21,748 nt of DNA, taken from Clostridium sp. CAG:253. Lineage in GTDB: Bacteria > Bacillota > Clostridia > Lachnospirales > Lachnospiraceae. Under the pieces are notes generated by a model that made no database searches, was not told the DNA's origin, and saw nothing but the letters and a program-made list of their open reading frames with translations. The stretch is taken from positions 1-21,748 of the forward strand of contig FR887265.1 in assembly GCA_000436755.1 (NCBI GenBank). Reading direction: 5' to 3'. A program made the position numbers and the translations under genes. Below are positions 14,116-21,667 of this stretch, piece by piece (position 1 is the stretch's first letter; each line of letters begins with the position of its first letter).

Positions 14116-15093
14116 ATGAATTATCGTAATGTTGGAAAATCAGGTCTTAAAGTAAGTGAGATTGCTGTCGGAAGCTGGATGACAGACCTTGCCGGTGATG
14201 ATAAGGTTAATATTGCAAGAGACACGATAAGACTTGCATATGAAAAAGGCGTAAACTTTTTCGACTGTGCAGATGCCTACAGCGGCGGTGAAGCTGAAAA
14301 GTTTTTAGGAAAAATTTTAAATGAATATCCGAGAAACAGTTATGTTGTTTCAAGTAAAGTATTTTTCCCGACAGGCGGCGGAGCAAATGACTGGGGATTA
14401 TCAAGAAAACATATTTTTGAAAATGTTGACCGTTCGCTGAAAAATCTTAATATGGATTACATAGATTTGTATTACTGCCATAGATTTGATAACACAACAC
14501 CTATGGAGGAAACTCTTAGGGCATTAAGTGATTTGGTGTCAAAAGGAAAAATTTTATATTATGGTGTCAGTGAAGAGTGGGGAGCAGCAAGACTTGAGGA
14601 AGCACAGAGAATAATCGAGAGATATGGTTTATATCCGATGACGGTAGTGCAGCCCCAATATAATATGATAGACAGATATATTGAACATGAAATTATGTCT
14701 GTATGTGAAAAATACGGTATAGGAATAACACCATTTTCACCGCTTGCCCAGGGACTTCTGACGGGAAAATATAAAAAGGGAGAGCCTTATCCGGAAGGGT
14801 CAAGAGCAACACATCAGGCGGATAAACAGATAAACAATCTTCTTACTGATGAAAATCTTGATAAGGTTGAAAAGCTTACAAAGATAGCTAAGGAGCTCGG
14901 AACCAATATGTCGGTGCTTGCACTCAGCTGGATTTTAAGAAAAGAGATTGTATCAAGTGTTATTACGGGAGCAAGCAAGCCATTACAGCTTGAAAACAAT
15001 TTGGCGGCGGCAGACTTTAGAATTCCTAAGGATGCACTTGATGAGATTGAAAAGATTCTTGATTTTAAAAAGTTTGAAAGACATGTAGGTTAG
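14116..15093 (+). CDS. aldo/keto reductase
   Basis: A 325-residue NADPH-type aldo/keto reductase of the Kv-beta/YghZ-like branch. The catalytic tetrad is intact: D50 and Y55 (F-D-C-A-D-A-Y-S), K81 (S-S-K-V) and H122 (Y-C-H-R-F-D). Cofactor-binding features are Q-P-Q-Y-N, F-S-P-L-A-Q-G-L-L-T-G-K-Y and the late V-I-T-G-A-S-K-P. The AGGAGG ribosome binding site is strong. It follows the GH51 gene by 30 bases, so the two are probably cotranscribed, which hints at a role in reducing a sugar or aldehyde from the same substrate. The substrate itself cannot be read from sequence. Confidence 0.92.
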   Translation: MNYRNVGKSGLKVSEIAVGSWMTDLAGDDKVNIARDTIRLAYEKGVNFFDCADAYSGGEAEKFLGKILNEYPRNSYVVSSKVFFPTGGGANDWGLSRKHIFENVDRSLKNLNMDYIDLYYCHRFDNTTPMEETLRALSDLVSKGKILYYGVSEEWGAARLEEAQRIIERYGLYPMTVVQPQYNMIDRYIEHEIMSVCEKYGIGITPFSPLAQGLLTGKYKKGEPYPEGSRATHQADKQINNLLTDENLDKVEKLTKIAKELGTNMSVLALSWILRKEIVSSVITGASKPLQLENNLAAADFRIPKDALDEIEKILDFKKFERHVG

Positions 15094-15102
15094 AGTACTC
15101 TT

Positions 15103-15133
15103 TTGAGAAACAAAGAGTATGATATTGAGAAAC
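15103..15133 (+). repeat. paired direct repeat upstream of the DUF6110 promoter
   Basis: TTGAGAAAC occurs at 15103-15111 and 15125-15133, two helical turns (22 bases) apart, about 65-95 bases upstream of the promoter at 15198. The first copy overlaps a small hairpin, TACTCTTT/AAAGAGTA (15096-15119). It may be a regulator site or chance. Confidence 0.35.
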
Positions 15134-15197
15134 AGTTTCAAGAAAAGACAAAATAGACTTTTGTTGATTAAAATTTATCAATAAAGCATAATTAGCT

Positions 15198-15226
15198 TTG
15201 TCGTACCGTGTTTCCTGTTATATAAT
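15198..15226 (+). promoter_or_regulatory. promoter of the DUF6110 gene
   Basis: TTGTCG (15198-15203), a 17-base spacer and a perfect TATAAT (15221-15226) lie 33 bases before the start codon. This gives a very short leader. Confidence 0.7.
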
Positions 15227-15259
15227 GTCACAAAAGGCAAAATTAAGGAGGAAATTATT

Positions 15260-15595
15260 ATGTTAGATTGTTTAAAAGCTATTAATTGGAAAAAGACAGG
15301 TTTATTTGCAGCAGGAGTTGCATTTGGTACAGCAGGAATCAAGATTCTTTCAAGTGATGATGCAAAGAATGTATATTCAAATTGTACAGCAGCAGTTCTT
15401 CGTGCAAAAGACTGTGTTATGAACGTTGTATCAACAGTACAGGAAAATGCAGAAGATATTTATGCTGAGGCAGTAGAAATCAACGAGGAAAGAGCTGCAA
15501 AAAAAGAATGCTTTGAAGATGAAGCAGAAGATTTTGAAGAAGTTGATGATGAAGCAGAAAGTGCAGACGCAGAGGCAGCAGCAGAAGCAGAGTAG
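15260..15595 (+). CDS. DUF6110-family protein beside a heavy-metal ATPase
   Basis: A 111-residue protein. The N-terminus has a short hydrophobic segment (G-L-F-A-A-G-V-A-F-G-T-A-G) and then the family pattern S-S-D-D-A-K-N-V-Y, A-A-V-L-R-A-K-D-C-V-M and A-E-A-V-E-I-N-E. The C-terminal 30 residues are almost all Glu, Asp and Ala. It is probably membrane-associated by one helix. Proteins of this kind commonly sit next to heavy-metal P-type ATPase genes in Firmicutes, as here, and may act as an accessory or metal-handling partner. The function is unknown. GGAGG at 15247-15251 precedes the ATG. A strong terminator follows at 15677. Confidence 0.75.
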   Translation: MLDCLKAINWKKTGLFAAGVAFGTAGIKILSSDDAKNVYSNCTAAVLRAKDCVMNVVSTVQENAEDIYAEAVEINEERAAKKECFEDEAEDFEEVDDEAESADAEAAAEAE

Positions 15596-15676
15596 TTAAC
15601 AGGTTTGAAAGTGCAGATTGTGAGATACATATTGCACAAAGTTTATCAATTAGATAATAATCTGACATATATTTAT

Positions 15677-15710
15677 ACAAGACATCTGATTTTTCAGGTG
15701 TCTTGTTTTA
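15677..15710 (+). terminator. terminator between DUF6110 and ATPase genes
   Basis: ACAAGACATCTGA (15677-15689) pairs with TCAGGTGTCTTGT (15694-15706; one G-U) around TTTT and is followed by TTTA. I see no separate promoter between it and the ATPase start, so it may act as a partial terminator that sets the ratio of the two products. Confidence 0.7.
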
Positions 15711-15774
15711 GGTATATGGCAGTAAGATGATTCTAATTGAAGTTAAATCAGTAGTACGGAAATGGGGGACAAAA

Positions 15775-17850
15775 ATGAAGTTTTCTATTAAGCATGAAAT
15801 AAAAGGCAGAATAAGAGTTCATTTACATCAGACCAGAATGTCCTTTGAACAGGCAGACACATTATTATATTATCTTACAAATAATCAGTATGTTACAAAT
15901 GCAAAGGTGTTTGAAAGAACATGTGACGCTATTGTATATTTTGTCGGAGATAGAGAAAATATTATAGATGCGTTGAAAAAATTTGCTTATGAAAATGTTG
16001 ACGTGCCGGCAGCAGTATTAGAAACATCAGGAAGAGGACTTAACAATACATATCAGAGAAAAATGGTTGAAAAAGTCGTTTACAGATATGCGAGGAAGAT
16101 ATTACTTCCTTATCCGGTGAGAGCTGTCTATACTACGGCAATGTCATTAAAATATATTTACAAAGGCGTAAAGACTTTGCTTAAAGGAAAGATTGAAGTA
16201 CCAGTTCTTGATGCGACAGCTATAGGAGTATCAGTTCTTAGAAATGATATAAAGACAGCGGATTCAATAATGTTCCTTCTCGGAATAGGTGAACTTTTAG
16301 AAGAGTGGACACACAAAAAATCAGTTGATGATCTCGCAAGAACAATGTCGCTCAATACTGGAAGTGTCTGGATGCTCTGTGATGGAAAAGAAGTTCAGGT
16401 ATCTTCAAATGATGTAAAAGAAGGCGACTGTGTAGTTGTTCACATGGGAAATATTATTCCGTTTGACGGTGAAGTCTATGACGGTGAGGCTATGGTTAAC
16501 CAGGCTTCAATAACAGGTGAATCAATGCCGGTAAGAAGAGTTAAGGACAATTATGTTTATGCCGGAACTGTTGTTGAGGAAGGCGAAATAACTATCAAGG
16601 TTAAAAAAGTCGGTGGTTCAAGCCAGTATGAAAAAATCGTAAAAATGATAGAAGAAACTGAGAAACTTAAATCATCAAGTGAAAGCAAGGCGAGTCATAT
16701 CGCAGACAAACTTGTTCCATATACTCTTGCAGGAACGGCACTTACTTATCTTCTCACAAGAAATACTACTAAAGCGCTTTCAGTGCTTATGGTCGATTTT
16801 TCATGTGCGCTTAAACTGGCAATGCCAATAACGGTTTTATCAGCAATAAGAGAAGCAAGCCTTCACAATGTTACGGTTAAAGGCGGAAAGTTCCTTGAAG
16901 CAGTTTCCGAGGCAGATACAATAGTATTCGATAAAACAGGAACTCTTACAAAGGCAAAACCTACTGTTGTAGATGTTGTTTCATTCTGCAGTGAGACACC
17001 GGATGAACTTTTAAGAATTGCTGCATGTCTTGAAGAACATTTCCCACACTCAATGGCAAAAGCAGTAGTTGAAGCCGCTAAAGACAGGTCACTTGAACAT
17101 GAGGAAATGCATTCAAAAGTTGATTATGTTGTTGCTCATGGTATATCAAGTTATATTGACGACAGAAAAGCTGTTATAGGAAGTTATCATTTTGTATTTG
17201 AAGATGAAAATTGTACAGTGCCTGAGGATAAGGCAGAGGAATTTGCTAATCTTCCTGAGCAGTATTCAAGATTATATCTTGCAATTCAGGGTGAACTCGC
17301 AGCGGTTATACTTATAGAAGACCCTCTTAGAGATGAAGCTGAAGCAGTTATAAATTCTTTAAGAAAGTCAGGAATAAGCAAGGTTGTTATGATGACCGGA
17401 GACAGTGACAGAATAGCCAAAAACATAGCCGAGAAAGTCGGAGTAGATATTTATTATTCTGAAGTTCTTCCGGCAGATAAGGCGGCGTTTGTTGAAAAAG
17501 AGAGAAAAGAAGGCAGAAAAGTGATTATGATAGGTGACGGAATAAACGATTCACCGGCTCTTTCAGCAGCAAATGTCGGAATAGCAATAAGTGACGGAGC
17601 AGAAATAGCAAGAGAGATAGCTGACATAACAGTTGGCTCTGATGACTTGTACCAGATAGTAACACTCAAAATGCTGAGCGATGCACTTATGAAGAGGATT
17701 AAGAAGAACTATAGAACTATAGTCGGATTTAATTCGGGATTGATATTGTGTGGTGTGACAGGACTACTTGCGCCGACAACGTCAGCACTTTTACATAATG
17801 CATCAACACTTGCAATAAGTTTAAAGAGCATGGAAAGTTTTCTTGATTGA
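15775..17850 (+). CDS. heavy-metal P1B-type ATPase with S-C-A transport motif
   Basis: A 691-residue membrane pump. ATG 15775 has GGGGG about 8 bases upstream; an in-frame ATG at 15727 lacks such a site. The N-terminal 80 residues look like a heavy-metal-associated (HMA) fold without a C-x-x-C motif. The P-type signatures are complete: T-G-E-S (247-250), D386 in D-K-T-G-T-L-T, M-T-G-D, and G-D-G-I-N-D (587-592). The membrane site usually written C-P-C/S-P-C reads D-F-S-C-A-L-K-L-A-M-P (S343, C344, A345). The nucleotide-binding loop has H-F-P-H-S-M-A-K in place of the usual S-E-H-P. It belongs to a P1B group found next to DUF6110, and the metal cannot be assigned from the canonical motifs. Confidence 0.92.
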   Translation: MKFSIKHEIKGRIRVHLHQTRMSFEQADTLLYYLTNNQYVTNAKVFERTCDAIVYFVGDRENIIDALKKFAYENVDVPAAVLETSGRGLNNTYQRKMVEKVVYRYARKILLPYPVRAVYTTAMSLKYIYKGVKTLLKGKIEVPVLDATAIGVSVLRNDIKTADSIMFLLGIGELLEEWTHKKSVDDLARTMSLNTGSVWMLCDGKEVQVSSNDVKEGDCVVVHMGNIIPFDGEVYDGEAMVNQASITGESMPVRRVKDNYVYAGTVVEEGEITIKVKKVGGSSQYEKIVKMIEETEKLKSSSESKASHIADKLVPYTLAGTALTYLLTRNTTKALSVLMVDFSCALKLAMPITVLSAIREASLHNVTVKGGKFLEAVSEADTIVFDKTGTLTKAKPTVVDVVSFCSETPDELLRIAACLEEHFPHSMAKAVVEAAKDRSLEHEEMHSKVDYVVAHGISSYIDDRKAVIGSYHFVFEDENCTVPEDKAEEFANLPEQYSRLYLAIQGELAAVILIEDPLRDEAEAVINSLRKSGISKVVMMTGDSDRIAKNIAEKVGVDIYYSEVLPADKAAFVEKERKEGRKVIMIGDGINDSPALSAANVGIAISDGAEIAREIADITVGSDDLYQIVTLKMLSDALMKRIKKNYRTIVGFNSGLILCGVTGLLAPTTSALLHNASTLAISLKSMESFLD

Positions 17851-17901
17851 TTATAGTATAATAAATAATCAGATTGACTAATAACAAAATATATATAATT
17901 C

Positions 17902-17960
17902 AAGTAAATGACACCTTTTTCTCAATAAGACTGATATTGAGAAAAAGGTGTCATTTACTT
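17902..17960. terminator. perfect 26-base-pair inverted repeat, likely bidirectional terminator
   Basis: The arms 17902-17927 and 17935-17960 are exact reverse complements (26 base pairs) around the 7-base loop AGACTGA. Inside each arm, GACACCTTTTT and AAAAAGGTGTC give the usual terminator layout, and ATTTACTTTGTT follows on the plus strand. The stem is far longer than a terminator needs. It ends directly before the flavodoxin promoter. Confidence 0.65.
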
Positions 17961-17962
17961 TG

Positions 17963-17991
17963 TTGACTTTATCATAAGATTTCTATATCAT
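17963..17991 (+). promoter_or_regulatory. promoter of the flavodoxin gene
   Basis: TTGACT (17963-17968), a 17-base spacer and TATCAT (17986-17991) begin three bases after the long inverted repeat. The leader is about 55 bases. Confidence 0.65.
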
Positions 17992-18050
17992 AAAATCAAA
18001 GTTAGCGATGACTAACTTAAACATTTCACTTTGAAAGGAGAATTATCATC

Positions 18051-18482
18051 ATGGGTAAAATTAGTGTTGTATATTGGTCACAGTCAGGAAATACACTTGC
18101 TATGGCAGATGCAATTGGGAGAGGAATTACTGCCGGCGGAGCTGAAGCAGAGGTTACAAATGTCAGTAGTTGTCAGGTAAGTGATTTAGATGGGGAAGAG
18201 GTATTTGCACTTGGTTGTCCTGCTATGGGAGCAGAAGTTCTTGAAGAAAGCGAGATGGAACCTTTTGTTGCAGACCTTGAAGGAAAAGTAAAAGGTAAAA
18301 AAATAGCTTTATTTGGTTCATATGGCTGGGGAGATGGTCAGTGGATGCGTGACTGGGAAGAGCGTATGACAAGTGCCGGAGCAACAGTAATAAACGGAGA
18401 GGGACTTATCTGTCAGGAGACACCTGATGATGATGCGATAAGTGAGTGTGAAAGTCTCGGAAAACAGTTAGCTGGGATGTAG
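18051..18482 (+). CDS. flavodoxin
   Basis: A 143-residue short-chain flavodoxin. The FMN phosphate loop is S-Q-S-G-N-T-L-A-M-A (10-19). The second FMN loop is around L-G-C-P-A-M-G-A-E (53-61), and F-G-S-Y-G-W-G-D-G-Q-W (87-97) is the third flavin-contacting segment. It is an electron carrier that replaces ferredoxin when iron is scarce, which fits the nearby feo and Fur-like genes. AAAGGAG sits about 10 bases before the ATG. It has its own promoter. Confidence 0.95.
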   Translation: MGKISVVYWSQSGNTLAMADAIGRGITAGGAEAEVTNVSSCQVSDLDGEEVFALGCPAMGAEVLEESEMEPFVADLEGKVKGKKIALFGSYGWGDGQWMRDWEERMTSAGATVINGEGLICQETPDDDAISECESLGKQLAGM

Positions 18483-18495
18483 AGAGGTTACTTAA

Positions 18496-18621
18496 AAAGG
18501 TGACTCTTAAAAATACAGTCAGACAGAGGAAGCTGTATTAAAAGACCTCACCTTTAAATAACGGCTGCCGTCAGAATGAAAGTGAGGAATAAAACATTTT
18601 GGATATTTCAGAGGCAGCCGT
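18496..18621 (+). other. folded spacer between flavodoxin and DUF2325 genes
   Basis: Two hairpins lie in tandem. The first pairs AAAGGTGA (18496-18503) with TCACCTTT (18548-18555) and encloses AATACAG/CTGTATT (18512-18518, 18533-18539). The second pairs ACGGCTGCC (18561-18569) with GGCAGCCGT (18613-18621) across a 43-base loop. T tracts are missing, so these are not simple terminators. They may be an mRNA processing or control element, or a small RNA. Confidence 0.45.
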
Positions 18622-18670
18622 ATATTTATCAAATAAAAGGCACGGATAAATGTGCAGAAAAGAGGAAGAT

Positions 18671-18955
18671 ATGAGCGTAGTTATAGTTGGAGGACATGAC
18701 CGCATGGTCTGTAGATACAAAAAAATCTGTAAGGAGCACAATTGTAAAGCAAAAGTTTTTACCCAGATGTCAGCAAGACTTAGTGAGCAGATAGGAAGCC
18801 CTGATTTACTGATTCTTTTTACAAATACAGTTTCACATAAAATGGTTAAATGTGCCATAACTGAGGCGGAAAAATGCAATGCAGATATAGTAAGATGTCA
18901 TACAAGCAGCGGAACTGCATTAAATGAAATTCTTACAAATGCATGCATGGCATAA
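18671..18955 (+). CDS. DUF2325-family protein
   Basis: A 94-residue protein starting M-S-V-V-I-V-G-G-H-D-R-M, followed by P-D-L-L-I-L-F-T-N-T-V-S-H-K-M and a C-terminal H-T-S-S-G-T-A-L. This is the DUF2325 pattern, in which a Rossmann-like G-G motif and a conserved V-S-H are kept. ATG 18671 is preferred over an upstream in-frame ATG at 18650 because AAGAGGAAG lies just before it. The function is unknown. It is rich in cysteine for its size (C15, C21, C27 and others), which may point to metal or redox chemistry. Confidence 0.85.
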   Translation: MSVVIVGGHDRMVCRYKKICKEHNCKAKVFTQMSARLSEQIGSPDLLILFTNTVSHKMVKCAITEAEKCNADIVRCHTSSGTALNEILTNACMA

Positions 18956-18981
18956 ATATAAGATTCTATAATAATATACAC

Positions 18982-19010
18982 TTGCTATTCGGTCTGAATT
19001 ACATTATACT
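18982..19010 (+). promoter_or_regulatory. putative promoter of the degV-ackA operon
   Basis: TTGCTA (18982-18987), a 17-base spacer and TATACT (19005-19010) lie 140 bases before degV. A terminator-like hairpin lies between this promoter and the gene. Confidence 0.5.
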
Positions 19011-19027
19011 AAAACATAGTTGTTCTG

Positions 19028-19070
19028 ATATTGCTGTCTGCAAAGCTGCAGGCAGTAATATTTCATTGTT
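19028..19070 (+). terminator. terminator or attenuator in the degV leader
   Basis: ATATTGCTGTCTGC (19028-19041) pairs with GCAGGCAGTAATAT (19048-19061; two G-U pairs) around AAAGCT and is followed by TTTCATTGTT. It may end the DUF2325 transcript or attenuate transcripts started at 19017 or so. Confidence 0.5.
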
Positions 19071-19152
19071 ATAAAATCGGTTAAAAAAGCGCATATATCA
19101 GTTTTTTACTGAATTTATGCTGCCTGAGATGGGGATATGGAGGTAATATGTG

Positions 19153-20028
19153 ATGGCGTACGATTATGTTATAGTAACGGATTCAACAGCAAATCTGCCT
19201 GAGGATATGATAGAAAAATATGAACTTGAGATTTTATCATTGAACTATTATATTGACGGCGAAGAACACAAGGGATACATCAAAGGTGAAAAAACTGACA
19301 TGGCACCATTTTATTCTATGATGCGTCAGAAGAAGGAGATTACGACATCCTTGGTTACGGTTGGGGATGCCATGGATTTGCTTGAAAACATTGTAAAAGA
19401 AGGAAAAGATTATATTTATATAGGATTTTCTTCTGGACTTAGCGGAACTTTTCAGGCAGTATCACTTGTAACTGATTCATTGTCACAAAAATATCCTGAG
19501 AGAAAGCTTTATGCAGTTGATTCTCTGGCAGCGGCTCTAGGCGAAGGTCTTCTGGTAAAATATGTTATTGACAACAGAGAAAATGGCATGTCTGTTTCTG
19601 AGAATGCCGATTGGGTAGTTAATCACAGAAACAATATCTGTCATTGGTTCACTGTTGATGATTTATTTTTCTTGAAGCGTGGAGGCAGGGTTTCGGCAAC
19701 CACTGCCATTGTGGGCACTGCACTTAGTATAAAACCGGTTTTACATGTTGATGACAACGGACATCTCATTCCAATGGAAAATGCCAGAGGAAGGAAAAAA
19801 TCACTTGATGCATTGGTTAAACATATGAAAGAGAGTGTAGTAGAGCCTGACGGTCAGTCTGTGTATATAAGTCATGGCGACTGCCTCAAAGATGCTGAGT
19901 ATGTTGCCGGCAAAGTCAAGGAAGCCTTTAATGTCGGGGAAGTTGTGGTAAGGATGCTTGACCCTGTTATAGCATCACATTCAGGTCCCGGTACAGTGGC
20001 GTTATTCTTTTATGGAAAACAAAAGTAA
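19153..20028 (+). CDS. DegV-family fatty-acid-binding protein
   Basis: A 291-residue DegV protein with the two-lobed fold of FakB-type fatty acid carriers. The signatures are V-T-D-S-T-A-N-L-P (9-17), T-S-L-V-T-V-G (about 65), I-Y-I-G-F-S-S-G-L-S-G-T-F-Q-A (about 93-107), V-D-S-L-A-A-A-L-G-E-G (about 120), F-F-L-K-R-G-G-R-V-S and the final S-H-S-G-P-G-T-V-A. GGAGG at 19139-19143 fits ATG 19153 with 9 bases spacing, and a GTG directly before it is less likely. No FakA kinase gene is in view. The acetate kinase gene follows at 24 bases, so the two are likely cotranscribed. Confidence 0.93.
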   Translation: MAYDYVIVTDSTANLPEDMIEKYELEILSLNYYIDGEEHKGYIKGEKTDMAPFYSMMRQKKEITTSLVTVGDAMDLLENIVKEGKDYIYIGFSSGLSGTFQAVSLVTDSLSQKYPERKLYAVDSLAAALGEGLLVKYVIDNRENGMSVSENADWVVNHRNNICHWFTVDDLFFLKRGGRVSATTAIVGTALSIKPVLHVDDNGHLIPMENARGRKKSLDALVKHMKESVVEPDGQSVYISHGDCLKDAEYVAGKVKEAFNVGEVVVRMLDPVIASHSGPGTVALFFYGKQK

Positions 20029-20052
20029 ATCATTATATGGAGGAAACAGACA

Positions 20053-21240
20053 ATGAATATTTTAGTAGTAAATTGTGGAAGTTCATCACTTAAATTTCAG
20101 CTTATTGATTCAGATACAGAGCAGGTAAGTGCATCAGGAAACTGCGAAAGAATAGGTCTTGACGGAATGATTACATATAAGGCTCACGGTGAGAAGTTTG
20201 TTACGGAAACAGACCTTCCGGAGCATGGAATTGCAATCAAAAAAGTTCTTGAACTTCTTGTAGATAAAGAGAGAGGTGTAATAAGCTCACTTGATGAGAT
20301 ACATGCAGTAGGACATCGTATGGTACATGGTGGAGAGAAGTTCTCTTCTTCAGTTATCATTACAGAAGATGTTATAAAAGATATTGAAAGCTGTAACGAC
20401 CTTGCACCGCTTCACAATCCGGCAAACATTTTAGGTGTTCGTGCATGTCAGGAAGTTATGCCGGGTGTAAAGCATGTTGCTGTATTTGACACGGCATTCC
20501 ATCAGACAATGCCTGCAAAAGCTTATTTATATGCACTTCCAAAAGAGTATTATGAAAAATATGGGGTACGCCGTTATGGATTCCATGGAACAAGCCACAG
20601 CTTTGTATCAAAGAGACTTGCAGAACTTGCAGGACTTGACTATAACAACTCAAAAATGATTATCTGCCATATCGGAAGCGGAGCAAGTATTTCTGCAATT
20701 AAGAATGGCAAATCAATTGATACAAGTATGGGTATGACACCACTTGAAGGACTTGTAATGGGAACACGTTCAGGAGATATTGATCCTGCAATTGTTGAAT
20801 TTATCTGCCAGAAAGAAAATATTTCAGTCAGTGAGATGACGACAATCTTAAACAAGAAGTCAGGTGTACTTGGTCTTTCAGGAGTATCAAATGACTTTAG
20901 AGATTTGGTAGATGCAAGAGAGAGCGGAAATAAAGATGCGGCAAATGCACTTGATGTACTCGTATACCGTATCGTAAAATATATCGGTGCATATTATATG
21001 GCACTTGGCGGAGTTGATGCTATTGCACTTACAGCAGGAGCCGGAGAGAACAATAAAGAAGTTCGTGAGATGATTATGGAAGGAATCAGTGTACTTGGCG
21101 TAAAGATTAACCAGGAGGCAAATCAGACACGCGGAGAAGAGATACTTCTTTCAACAAAAGACAGCAAGGTTCCTGTATGGATAGTACCGACAAACGAAGA
21201 ACTTGCAATCGCAAGAGAGACAGCAAGACTTGTAAAATAG
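20053..21240 (+). CDS. ackA: acetate kinase
   Basis: A 395-residue enzyme converting acetyl phosphate and ADP to acetate and ATP, the energy-yielding last step of acetate fermentation. All family marks are present: N-C-G-S-S-S-L-K-F (7-15), G-H-R-M-V-H-G-G with R89, F-D-T-A-F-H with D146, Y-G-F-H-G-T-S-H with H178, H-I-G-S-G-A-S and the late A-G-A-G-E-N. Length is normal. The usual partner gene pta is not next to it here; degV lies upstream instead. Codon use is rich in preferred codons, as expected for a highly expressed gene. Confidence 0.98.
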   Translation: MNILVVNCGSSSLKFQLIDSDTEQVSASGNCERIGLDGMITYKAHGEKFVTETDLPEHGIAIKKVLELLVDKERGVISSLDEIHAVGHRMVHGGEKFSSSVIITEDVIKDIESCNDLAPLHNPANILGVRACQEVMPGVKHVAVFDTAFHQTMPAKAYLYALPKEYYEKYGVRRYGFHGTSHSFVSKRLAELAGLDYNNSKMIICHIGSGASISAIKNGKSIDTSMGMTPLEGLVMGTRSGDIDPAIVEFICQKENISVSEMTTILNKKSGVLGLSGVSNDFRDLVDARESGNKDAANALDVLVYRIVKYIGAYYMALGGVDAIALTAGAGENNKEVREMIMEGISVLGVKINQEANQTRGEEILLSTKDSKVPVWIVPTNEELAIARETARLVK

Positions 21241-21344
21241 TTTTTGCTGCAAAATGTAACAGATGAAAGGCTGAATTGTTACTGTAAAACAGTATAGTCG
21301 TTTATGCCTAATAAAAATAATAATAAAAAATCTGTCAAAATATA

Positions 21345-21373
21345 TTGACAAGCCTATGAAAATTGGGTATAAT
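21345..21373 (+). promoter_or_regulatory. strong promoter of rpmF
   Basis: A perfect TTGACA (21345-21350), a 17-base spacer and a perfect TATAAT (21368-21373) lie 43 bases before the rpmF start. It is the strongest promoter in the window, as expected for a ribosomal protein gene. Confidence 0.85.
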
Positions 21374-21415
21374 CGGAGAAGTGTTGTAAAGGAAAAGGCT
21401 AGGAGGTGGAATGTA

Positions 21416-21601
21416 ATGTCTATTTGTCCAAAGAATAAATCTTCAAAATCAAGAAGAGATAAAAGAAGAGCAAATTGGAAGATGTCAGCACCAAATTTGG
21501 TAAAATGCAGCAAATGTGGAGCTTTAATGATGTCTCATAGAGTATGCAAGGCTTGTGGTTCTTATAATAAGAAGGAGATTCTTGCAGAAGCAGCTGAATA
21601 A
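21416..21601 (+). CDS. rpmF: ribosomal protein L32
   Basis: A 61-residue L32 protein. It starts M-S-I-C-P-K-N-K-S-S-K-S-R-R-D-K-R-R-A-N-W-K and carries the zinc-ribbon cysteines in C-S-K-C-G and C-K-A-C-G. The N-terminal M-S-I-C-P adds a further Cys often seen in Clostridia. AGGAGGTGG at 21401-21409 supports ATG 21416. The gene usually found directly upstream in Firmicutes, DUF177/yceD, is absent between ackA and rpmF here. Confidence 0.97.
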   Translation: MSICPKNKSSKSRRDKRRANWKMSAPNLVKCSKCGALMMSHRVCKACGSYNKKEILAEAAE

Positions 21602-21626
21602 TCAATTTGAGAATTTTATCATAATA

Positions 21627-21662
21627 AAAATAAGTCCTTATCGTAAGATAGGGACTTATTTT
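21627..21662 (+). terminator. intrinsic terminator of rpmF
   Basis: AAAATAAGTCC (21627-21637) pairs perfectly with GGACTTATTTT (21652-21662), with an inner TATC/GATA pair extending the stem around GTAA. It ends just before the putative group II intron. Confidence 0.85.
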
Positions 21663-21667
21663 GTTGG

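Noticed and set aside
21256..21282. GTAACA...TGTTAC after ackA as a second Crp/Fnr site
   Set aside because: The half sites match those upstream of hcp, but they are 15 bases apart, too far for the 5-4-5 geometry, and no controlled promoter is positioned to use them.
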